DNA of 64,000 nucleotides from contig NC_012874.2 in the NCBI RefSeq assembly GCF_000003195.3, positions 64,058,580-64,122,579 on the forward strand. Reading direction: 5' to 3'. The position numbers and the translations under genes are program-made. Shown here in pieces: positions 1-10,099 of the stretch. Source of the DNA: Sorghum bicolor. Taxonomy: Eukaryota > Streptophyta > Magnoliopsida > Poales > Poaceae. A model generated the notes under the pieces. The model saw only the letters and a list, made by a program, of their open reading frames with translations, was not told the DNA's origin and made no database searches. Within the stretch, counting starts at the first letter, position 1. The number at the start of each line of letters is the position of its first letter.

Positions 1-2244
1 ACGCAGGTGCACGGTGACCGCGGCCGCCTCGGTTCCCACCTCGTTCACCTTGACCACGGCCGTGTGCGCAACCTTGGACAGGAACGTCGGCCGCCGTGCA
101 GCGCCAGCGCCGTCGACTACCTCGTCGTCCCCCTTGCACATGCCACGCAGGTCGGCGGCCTCCGGCGAGAATGGCAGCGAGAGACCCAGCCGACGGAGGT
201 CGCCCTTGAGGTCTCCCCAGCTGAAGGTGATCGCGAACTTGGGCAGCTCCATCACGACAGGCCTCTCCTTCATCTCGGCCAAGATGCCGTACAGGAATGA
301 CGGCGACGCGGTGACCAAGTCCACCATGGTCGAGAGCCCGTCGCGCGCGTCCGGGAGGAAGAACAACATGGAGTACTGCGTGCCCTCGTTGGCCTCCGTC
401 GACGGCGCCGTGGCCTTGGACTTTCCGGCGACCTGCTGCCCGCGGCGGCGCTTGAGCTGACAGCTACCAGTACCGGCGGCGCCGCGCTCGTAAGGGAGCT
501 TTAGGACCTTGAACCCATCCATGCAGGCGACGTCGAGCGACCAGATGCCGCTCCTCATGAACTCGGCCTCGGCGAGGCCTCCGTCGAGACGGTGGAACGT
601 GCCCCAGTTTGTGGCGTAGGGGTTGAACGGCTCCAGCCACGCGCCCTTGAAGTAGACGGCGTTGGCGAGCACGAGGTCGGTGTTGGCGTCGATGTCGCCG
701 GTGGAGATGATGGAGTTGATGAGGTTGTCCGTCGCCTTCTTCACCCATGAGTTGATCATCTCCACAGCGGCTTCGGGCTTCACGTACGTACGTACCATAT
801 ATATACATCAATCATGTGCTATTAGTGAAAAACTTGCGTGGATTAGCGATTGAAAATCTAGTATGACAAAGAGCATCTCCAAGAATTTCCAAAACCACTT
901 CAAATCTTGAGTTTTTTTTTACAATATTAAAAAACATCTCCAAGCAACTTCTTGTGTCAACTCCCAATCTTTTTACATTTAGAAAAATCGACCCAATCGC
1001 ACGGAAAAGCACACAAGTATCCAACATATAGATCTCGAGGTGGAAAGACATGTGGAAGAAATGAAAGGACATGATTTCCAATATAAATGAATCAGAGAGA
1101 AAAAGGTATAGAAGTGACGGTGATATGGAAGTAGTCCAAGATTCCTAATATAAAATTACCTTCTAGAGTGAGATATTGTAAATGATTAAAAGATTCCTAA
1201 TGGAAACATTTTGGAGTGAGAGATTGAAAATGATTGCAAGAGCGCTAATGCAAAAATTAGCCATATTGAAAATGATTCCAGAAAGCTATCAAATATACAA
1301 CCTGCTTAGTTGAGTGAATTAGAAAACTCATTCATTTAGCAATTTTTTCTAGAACCATTGGAACAATATTTGTAAACGATGGCTGCAATTTTCTCCATCT
1401 TACCCCGTCCTAATAGAATGAGAAATCAGGCGCCAATCTAATCTACATCCATTCAGCATCTATCTACAAGTAACAAAGCAAGAGAGAGATCGTTTTAAAG
1501 TGTAGAAAAGGTAGCTCTCTCTCTTTTGCGACACATGCCACATAACAAACAAAGGCAACTACTCTAATCTATGAAGGCCTCCAAAAATCTTCAAAAATCC
1601 TCGTCACATCGAATTTTACGGCACATGCATGAAGCATTAAATATAGATAAAAAAGATAGCTAATTGTGTAGTTTATCTATAATTTACAAGACGAATCTTT
1701 TGAGCCTAGTTAGTCTATAATTGAACACTAATTGTTAAATAAAAATAAGTAGCGAAATCCAAAAGTTTTGCCCAACTGAACAAGGCCTTACCTCCTCGGT
1801 GAAGCTCACGGTTCTGGCCTCTGACTTGTAGGCCTCGGCGGCGACGTCGCGGAACGCCTCTGTGAGCCCGCCGCGGGCGGCGTCCACCCAGACGCCTCCG
1901 CCGAAGAGCACGCGCGGCCCGCCGGCGTCGGATCGGTCGGCGAGGACGCGGTCCGCGACGCGGCGGCCGAAGTCGGCGAGCTCCTCGGCCGACGGCGCGC
2001 CGAGGAAGGCGAGCAGCTGCGCCAGCGTGGCGCCGCGCGCGCCCGCGGCCGTCAGCGCCAGCGCCGCGTGCACGGACACCGGCGAGAACGCGACGTTGTT
2101 GTTGTTGGCGGCGGCGGCGGATGCGGTTGCGGAGTACCCAGCACCACCACCACCAGGAGGTGGCGGCGCGAGGTGCTTGGCCAGGCGGAGCGCGAGGGCC
2201 GTCTGCCCGTCCCGGGCGGCGATTGCGGCGTCGGCGGCGGCCAT
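1..2244 (-). CDS. Plant serpin (serine/cysteine protease inhibitor), 3' end outside window
   Basis: Serpins trap target proteases through an exposed reactive-centre loop. Exon 1 is 2244-1792 (151 codons, phase 0) and exon 2 runs 777-1. The intron has a GT donor at 1791-1790 and an AG acceptor at 779-778. The frame stays open for all 259 codons of exon 2. Family landmarks in order are the N-terminal NVAFSPVSVHAALAL, then LVLANAVYFKGAW, and near the window edge KVNEVGTEAAAVTV, which is the small-residue hinge typical of inhibitory serpins. The reactive bond and roughly the last 50 residues lie outside the window, so target specificity cannot be read. An unusual Arg/Lys-rich loop (codons lying around 350-460) follows the KLPYERG segment and is longer than I expect for the family. 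ATG 2244 is preceded by a TATA-like box. Confidence in the family is high; whether the gene is expressed is unknown. Confidence 0.87.
1575..1787 (+). mobile_element. MITE family A, copy 1 (inside serpin intron)
   Basis: It shares the family core: CACATCGAATTTTA, a GCATGCATGAAGCATTAAAT block and GACGAATCTTTTGAGCCTAG. The right end, CAAGGCC, is followed by TTA. The left end has lost part of the terminal GGCCTTGTTTAG. Its right end lies only a few bases from the 5' splice site. The ends and occasional TTA/TAA flanks fit PIF/Harbinger (Tourist-like) MITEs; that assignment is inference. Confidence 0.75.
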
Positions 2245-2325
2245 GATGGTCGTTGGCGGCGTAATGGGAGACGAGGAGTCGTGGCGTTTGACGTGACCTT
2301 GCGACGTGTGCCATAGATGCGGTCA

Positions 2326-2338
2326 ATATATAAAAGTG
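2326..2338 (-). promoter_or_regulatory. Possible TATA box of the serpin gene
   Basis: The AT tract aatatataaaa (plus strand) gives TTTTATATATT on the coding strand, about 85 bp upstream of ATG 2244. It is the only TATA-like stretch between the ATG and the CACTA insertion at 2399. The call rests on position and composition only. Confidence 0.4.
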
Positions 2339-2398
2339 GGTTATTACGTGCAGTTTTTAATTCTGAGATGTGGGATATATAGATATTTGGATATATGC

Positions 2399-2640
2399 CA
2401 CTGCCACACGTTCGGGCATTAGCACCGGTCGTGATGGGCCTGTTGCCCCGGTTCTCGAGCCGGTGCTGCCCTTCCGGGACTAAAGGCCCACCCTTTAGTC
2501 CAGGTTCGGCCAACCGAGGCTAAAGCCCCCCTTTAACACCGGTTGGTAATACCAACCGGTGTTAAAGGGTCCTGCCAGGGCTGCCACGTTGCAGGACCCT
2601 TGAACACCAGTTGGTATTACCAACCGGTGTTAAAGGGTTT
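2399..2640. repeat. Left subterminal repeat region of CACTA 1
   Basis: It contains several copies, in both orientations, of the core TTTA(A/G)CACCGG. One is an almost perfect 41-bp palindrome centred at 2549. In CACTA elements such repeats are bound by the element's own accessory protein; binding here is inference. Confidence 0.8.
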
Positions 2641-2934
2641 CTTTTTCTTTTTTTTGGTTCACTTCTTCGGTTCTGTTTATTGTTTATATATAATATATAA
2701 TAATAGGTTTTTCAATACATGTTTTTCTGATACAATAATATATTTATATTACACGCATATTAAGCATATATAAATGAAAATTATAGGCTTAGCTTAATAA
2801 TTAAGCTTTGCCTATAATAAAATGAATAGACCACATCAAAAATTAAATAGATATGTAAAAAGCTTTATATATATATAGTTTTATATGTACAAAATTCGTA
2901 ACACATATATACATAGAGTTTTTTCTCCCAATGT

Positions 2935-5900
2935 CTACAAACGATACAAATGATCATCGTTGTTTGGAATAAGAGTTTCGTTGCCGTTGAAGTGAAACTC
3001 GCCGTTTGGATTGATCACTTGGTCCCGGAGAAATCCTGCTATCGTCTCTTGGATAGCTTTGATTCGGTCTTGTTGTAGGACCTTTTCCCTCAGCCATTCC
3101 GTCTTTAATTTGAAATAAATAAAAAAGGTATTAGTTATCTAAGTTATTCAATATAATTCAGGAGATAATGAAAAGAGACATGTAACGTACTCTGAGCGTC
3201 TCTGTGGGTGTTTGATTGACTTGTGCCATCATGAATTTGCACACGTAATATGCACATAGATTGTTCCCCCCTTCTTATCTTAAACACCACTGTACGATAT
3301 ATATATAAAAATATTCACGACCACGACAATAAGAAGGCTAAAAGTTAGCGAAAGTTTGTTAGCTAGTAGAACTTACTTGTGGATGTATTATGTTAAGCGG
3401 CGCTTTACATCCACTGAGATGTTCACGGTCAATGAATCTTTCCCAAACCCTATACACAGCCATTGTGGATCCTGAACTAATAATTACAGAGTCATATTAT
3501 GATATTTTTGTAGCTGAGATCGACATTACGTACCTTTGAATAATATTTACCATTTGTTGATAATTTTCTTGTGGTTTTCTCATTGAGTCAAAGATTATCA
3601 ACCGGTTCTTGGAAATTTCAATGACCATGAGTATCCAGTGAAAGCTGTTTACACACATATGTATAGTCAGTCCTATAATGTAAAATAAAATATGCATGCA
3701 CTTAATAACTATATAACTCACTCGAAGTTGAAGGGGAAGAGTATTTTTTGTTTTTCTTTTTGGTTCACAAAGAACCTCATAAGATTGGTGCAGACTTTTG
3801 TCTCATGATCTGCTGTCCACACTGCCTGCGGAGCCTTGAAAACAATATAAGGGTCAACGAACCCAATACTATTGTCATTTTTCATTCTGAGCTCTCTCAT
3901 TTGGTGCCTGCATATATACATACAAATCCTAAGTGTGTAAGGATTATATACATGTAATTAAAGAAGTTAGAAGTATAATAAAAAGAAAAAAAATACTTAC
4001 AGACAAAAGTAGCTGACAAGAGATTTGTCAAGAGCGTCGAGGTGGCATAATTGGTGCAATTCTTCGAACTCCACGTATATGAGGTCATCTCCACGGAAGT
4101 AGTGATGTTGTCTAATACGAACAGAAATCCAATTATCTCCCCTTTTAGACGCCTCAATGCACCATTTGTTTATTGCAAACATTTGTGTGCCGAGCTCGTG
4201 TAAACGCTTAGGGTGGAATAGACTCCTACCCGGTTCATATCTTGCCCTCCATTGATCAACTACCTCGGCTTTTTTAAATGTTTGGCATCCAAGAATGGCG
4301 GCAATTTTTTCTATATTTAAACCGCTCTGTCCAAAGTAACGCTCAAGCGAGTCTAGCTCAGACAACGCTAAGGATTTCTTTGGCATCAAGTCTTCATTTG
4401 AGCCGTATTGATTTGGCACAATCAAAGGGGGCACCGGTTTTGATACTTCTCCGAGCTGTGGGACCCCCTTTCCTACTCTCTTCTTAGTAGGCTGTGAAGA
4501 CTTGACCAGAGACCGCTCATAGTCCGAAAGTGCTGGCTTTTTCTGAGCTTCGCGTTGCTTCTTTTGATGGTCCGCCACCTTCTGCCTCAGTTCTGATGGC
4601 TTCACATAAAAGTACGGCTTTTCTGGGTTAAGCCATTTTTTTCTATCCTCCTTTATTTTATCAAAAAATTGTTGGACCTCAGCTTTGGATGTAGCAATTA
4701 CCTCCTCTTCACTCTTTTCGTAAGGTAATTTTTCTGGCGTCTTAGCTCTCTTTGCTGAGGCAGCCTTCTTTGGAGGTGGGACTGATGACTTCGGTCCTTC
4801 TTGGGCGGACCGCTTCTTACTACCTCGCTTTGGAGGCGAGGGGACCGACCGTGCACTCTTTGGAGAGGGCGGTGCAGGCGGTGGAGGTGGTGGGGCCGAT
4901 CTTTTTGGCGTTGGAGAACGCGGTGGAGGAGTTGGAGACCTCGGTGGAGGAGTTGGAGACCTCGGTGGAGACCGTGGTGGAGGCGGTGGCGGGGTCGGTG
5001 TGGCCACCGCAGGTGTTGGAGGAGATCCAGCATTGTCACCGCCCGCAGCACTATGATGCGCTGGGGAGAGAACTGGACTTAGGTTGGAGGAGTCCCTGCA
5101 AAGAAAACAATTACAAGTTTTGTGAGCAAACTTTTTTTTAATTTCAATACATAATAAATAATATAAGAAGTAAAATCACACACAAACCTATGCTGAGGAA
5201 TAATTATGAAGCGCTTGCGCCAACAAATAAATGTCTTCTCAGCTTCACCTAAGGTCTTCTCTCCGTCTCCCCCTTCTATGTCTAGTGGCACATTGCCACA
5301 ACCTTTCTCAACCCTATCAACCGAGATGCTAGCATATCCACCAGGTACTGGTCGATTATGGATTCTTGGAGTTCTCGTTCGGTCGATAGGGTTGACAACA
5401 GCGATAGCCACCTTTTTGGTGGCATTCCCATCTGGTACATGCAGCTCACAGGTAGTAAAAGCCTCTGTGACATCATCCACGAGGAAGTGTAGCTTCGTGT
5501 CATCCTGAATGGTTGGTACTTCCGTGGATGCGCAGCTGCTTTTCAACTGGCCTGGGGGGCTAACATTGACCTCAGGCTGTGATGTACCTTGCCCTTTCGT
5601 CATTTGACTAAGTGCTGCTTGCACTTGCCTTTGAATCTCTGCCTGCATCCATTCTTCACGAGCTTTCTCGCGCTCTTGTGACTGCAGAACAAAAGCTTCC
5701 AGGCGGCGGATCCGCTCTGCCTCCTCATCCTTCTTTCTCTGACGGCTTCTGTAGGTATCTTGATCGGCTTGGAATGATTGCAGCCACGGAACTGCCCCAT
5801 AGCCTCTCGTACGCCCACCGTGCTCAGGATTTTCAAGCGCATAGGTGAGTTCATCCTTCTCCCTGTTAGGCCTGAACTCACCAGACTGAACCGCCTCTCG

Positions 5901-6964
5901 TGCACGGACTAGTCTCTCTGCTGCTCTAGAGATTTCTTGGCCCCAAACTAGCGCCCCGGTGTCTGGGTCCACGCTTCCCCCATGACCGTAGAACCAATGC
6001 TTGGAGCGCTCGCTCCAATTCTTTGCTATTGTCTCGGGTGTGACCCCCCTAGCAAGCATCTCCTGTTCTATTCGGTCCCACTTGGGAACAGCACTCTTAT
6101 AACCACCTGATCCCATATGATGGTGGTATGTCTTTTTACTGGCATTCTCTTTGTTTCTATTGGCTCGTTCCTCGCCCTCTTCTGATGTTTTGTACTGCAC
6201 AAAGTCATCCCAGAAGGCCCTCAGCTTTACATAATGCTTGAGGTTGAAATTTGGAGTCTCGTTTTTCTTGACATATTTATTGTACAAAGACTTCTTCCAA
6301 TTCTGGAAGAGTACTGCCATCTTCTTCATAGTCCAGTCATAAATTCGGACCTTCAACTCTTCATCGTTGGTGTCGAAGGTGAAAACGTCTGTGACGGCTT
6401 TCCAAACTAACTCCTTGTCACGATCAGAGACAAAATTGATCTCAGGAGCACCTCGCTTCTCTCTCCATTCACGAGCACTGATCGGTATTTGATCTCTCAC
6501 AAGATATCCAGAGTGACTAACATATTTATTTGCATGCTCACCAAGTGGTCTGCCTGTAGCTATCTCAAACTCAGAGATTACATAGCGGCCCTCCAACGGC
6601 TTCTTTGGCCCTCGTGGAGGTACGCTTCTCCCTGTAGAGGTCGATCCAGAAGGCTACACGTAAATATAGAAACAAAAATACTAAATTAATAACCAAGTAA
6701 TAAGTCTAAAACCTAATGTAAGAGATGCATTAATTATATATGTTTACATTTACATACCTCGCCAGTATTTTCTTCTTGTTGCACGACAAGTTGTTGCTCA
6801 GGGGCATTGCCCTCTTGTTGCTCAGGGGCATTGCCCTCTTGTTGCTCAGTACGATTGCCTTGCATGATCTCGTGGTAATCAACAAAGTACTGACTACCGT
6901 CGTCGATCATATTTTGAATGGCATCTTCCATATAATCAGGATCATCATGAGGACGGTCAGCCAT
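2935..6964 (-). CDS. CACTA-borne Ulp1-like (peptidase C48) cysteine protease, 8 exons
   Basis: Proposed exons, all with GT-AG borders: 6964-6758 (start codon just downstream of a CAG acceptor; an upstream ATG at 6982 is the alternative), 6653-5188, 5095-4001, 3907-3722, 3644-3534, 3476-3377, about 3278-3191 and 3102-2935 (TAG). The product is about 1,140 aa. It has an acidic Gln-rich start, a coiled Arg/Glu-rich middle, a Pro/Ser/Lys-rich linker, and a C-terminal protease domain with His in FHWILMVIE, Asp in IIFDSMRKP and Cys in NNLCAYYVC. Those are the three catalytic positions of SUMO-protease-like enzymes. Grass CACTA and Mutator-like elements are known to carry such genes, but their role is unsettled. 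Exons 6 and 7 join in frame only if the G6 run at 3266-3271 is one base shorter, so the gene may carry a frameshift just before the catalytic Cys. Confidence 0.75.
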
Positions 6965-7059
6965 TTCTATGTCTGCAACCATACATATATATATATTCTA
7001 TATAAGATAAGAAATACACTAGAATAATATACTAAAAAACAATACTAGAATAATAGTAC

Positions 7060-7690
7060 AAATGAAAGTGCTGGAGTTCTCCAAAAATAATACTAGAATC
7101 TTAAGCCTAGTAATACACTAGAATAATATACTAAAAGAATAATACTAGAATAATAGTACAAACAATAATATATACAAAACACTAGAAAATAAAATATAAT
7201 ACAAGAATAATACAAGAATAATAGTACAAACAATAATATATACAACACACTAGAAAATAAAATATGATACAAGAATAATACAAGAATAATATACTACAAA
7301 TATATACTAAAAATACTACAAGAATATATATTACAAGAATACTAAAAAAATAATGAAAGTGTTGGAGTGCTCTAAAAAATAATACTAGAATCTTAAGCCT
7401 AGTAATACACTAGAATAATATACTAAAAGAATAATACTAGAATAATAGTACAAACAATAATATATACAAAACACTAGAAAATAAAATAGATATTAGAGAC
7501 TTATATACTACTAGTACTACTACAAATGAAAGTGCTGGAGTTCTCCAAAAATAATACTAGAATCTTAAGCCTAGTAATACACTAGAATAATATACTAAAA
7601 GAATAATACTAGAATAATAGTACAAACAATAATATATACAAAACACTAGAAAATAAAATATAATACAAGAATAATACAAGAATAATAATA
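7060..7690. repeat. AT-rich block repeated three times
   Basis: A unit containing gaaagtgctggagttctcc, a tract of ctagaataata motifs and acaaacaataatatataca occurs near 7062, 7347 and 7527. The copies are nearly identical but differently trimmed. It lies between the Ulp1-like gene and its probable GC-rich 5' leader, and holds no credible coding sequence. Confidence 0.8.
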
Positions 7691-7989
7691 CTACAAATAA
7701 TATACTAAAAAAATAATACTACAAAATAATACAAGATTAATATATACTACACTTATACTAATGTACTAAAAACTATTACTAGAATAATATACTAACATCA
7801 TGCATTATTTTTTAGTGTATATATATATACTTAATATAAATACTAGCTAGCATTCAATAATTATTATTTTTGTGTAAAAATATATAGAAATCATTAAAAT
7901 TGCAAAGTGATTGGCATATAATTCATAACATTTATTTATTTTATATATATAAACTGCAGTGGAGTATTTATTATATATATATATGTATA

Positions 7990-8223
7990 TATCGATCTCG
8001 GTTTTGGATTATACATGGCGTGTGTGCAGTGGACGCGCGGGGCCGGGCGTGGAGATCGAGGCGTAGATGGCGGCGCTGGTGGCCGGAGCTGGCCGCGGCG
8101 GCGCTGGAGACGGCGGCGCTGGAGATCGGCGAGGTCGCGCGCGGGCAGATGAACGGGCGGCGGCGCTGGATACGACGAACTCGACGAAGACGAAGATGAA
8201 CTGCTCAGATCCAGTGCGCCCAT
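7990..8223 (-). other. GC-rich leader or non-coding first exon upstream of the Ulp1-like gene
   Basis: A GC-rich stretch sits in AT-rich surroundings immediately before the central subterminal repeats and upstream of the protease gene on the same strand. It could be the first exon and promoter of that gene. An open frame here is a low-complexity Ser run followed by Pro/Arg-rich sequence, so I do not call a protein. Confidence 0.35.
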
Positions 8224-8234
8224 GACTTAAATAG

Positions 8235-8480
8235 AGGCGGACCCTTTAGCACCGGTCTGTGGCTGGAACCGGTGCTAAAGGGCCTTTAACACCGGCTGGT
8301 GTTACACGCCGGTGTTAAAGGGTCCCCCTTTAACACCGGCACGTAACACCAACCGGTGTTAAAGGGTCTCTTTAGCACCGGTTCCACCCACAGACCGGTG
8401 CTAAAGGGTCCAGCGCGCGCTAGGGCGGGCTCCTGACCCTTTAGCACCGGTTCCCACTATAGGCCGGTGCTAAAGGCCCA
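8235..8480. repeat. Central cluster of subterminal-type repeats in CACTA 1
   Basis: At least eight copies of the TTTA(A/G)CACCGG(T/C) core in alternating orientation, the same family as at both ends of the element but about 6 kb from either end. No CACTA terminus is visible next to it. Confidence 0.85.
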
Positions 8481-8864
8481 TTTTTTTAGTTTAGGGTTTT
8501 TCATTTGTTTTATATATACAGTTTATATTATAAATTGTATAGTAAATTAAATATTTTGCATAATGTTTTTTAAACAGTGACATATATTGTAATTTGTTTA
8601 AATGTACACATGAAAATTTTTAAACTTAAATATCTTATTGTATTTTTATAATTTGCAATGATTTTGTAAGAAATGTTTAGTATTTTGTTAATGCAAAAAT
8701 ATATTATTCCAATAAATTTACAAAAACTATATCCAATGAACTGGAAATTTATTTTCACATCATATTGACGTAAAACTTTTTATTTTTGTTATTTATTACT
8801 AGGAATGCTAGTTGGGTATAATTTTCATCAAATAAAAAATCATATAAAAATATATATCTTGATG

Positions 8865-9991
8865 AACACACCCTTTGACCGAACCCTAGATTGTCCCAAA
8901 TGGAAAAGTCATGAATACAAAGATTGCTACACTCATCAAGTTCTACATTTTGTCTAATGGTCAACTTTTCATTTGAAAAAGTTTGAACCACTGAATTTTG
9001 AATTTTCATAGAACTCATAGCCACGCAGCGGTTTCGGAACCCTAGATGGTCTCGAATGGAAAAGTCATGAATACCAATATTGTTCTACTCATCAAAATCT
9101 ATATTTCATATATAGAACATTTTTGCATTTGACAAAGTTTTGGGAAGGTGTAGTTGAAAATCCACAATTGACACATATAGTTTCATATAGTTTGTGTGAG
9201 ATTCAAGAATTGGTGGGTATTGTTAACTTAGAGTTTCTCAAATGGAAAAGGTGTGTATATAAAAAGTTTAGATCTTGATGATATCTAACAACTTGGTATT
9301 CAAAAGTTTTTCATTTGAAGTAATTTAGTTTGTCATTTGACCAAGTTTGACCAAAACCCGTCTTGGATTTTATAGAAATGTAATTAAGATTGGCTCAAAA
9401 TTATCCAAATAGAAAAATGGACAATATATAAAATATAGATCTTGATGATCTCTAACAACTTTGTATTCAAACTTTTTTCATTTGAAGTCATCAAATGGGC
9501 CATTTGACCAAGTTTGACCAAAGTCAAAGCATTGGTTTTTACAAACACACCCTTTGACCGAACCCTAGATTGTCCCAAATGGAAAAGTCATGAATGCAAA
9601 GATTGCTACACTCATCAAGTTCTACATTTTGTCTAATGGTCAACTTTTCATTTGTAAAAGTTTGAACCACTGAATTTTGAATTTTCATAGAACTCATAGC
9701 CACGCAGCGGTTTCGGAACCCTAGATTGTCTCGAATGGAAAAGTCATGAATACCAATATTGTTCCACTCATCAAAATCTACATTTCATATATAGACCATT
9801 TTTGAATTTGACAAAGTTTTGGGAAGGTGTAGTTGAAAATCCACAATTGACACATATAGTTTCATATAGTTTGTGTGAGATTCAAGAATTGGTGGGTATT
9901 GTTAACTTAGACTTTCTCAAATGGAAGAGGTGTGTATATAAAAATTTTAGATCTTGATGATATCTAACAACTTGGTATTCAAAAGTTTTTG
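8865..9991. repeat. Direct repeat of about 448 bp inside CACTA 1
   Basis: Copy A, about 8865-9312, and copy B, about 9544-9991, are nearly identical. Both start with aacacaccctttgaccgaac and end near gtattcaaaagttttt. The spacer contains a shorter diverged third piece of the same sequence. There is no coding potential. Confidence 0.88.
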
Positions 9992-10099
9992 CATTTGATG
10001 ATCTCTAATAATTGGAAAAGTCATGAATACAAAGTCATGAATACAAAGTTTGTTACACACATCAAAATTCACAATTCTCAAATATAGTTTCATACAAAG

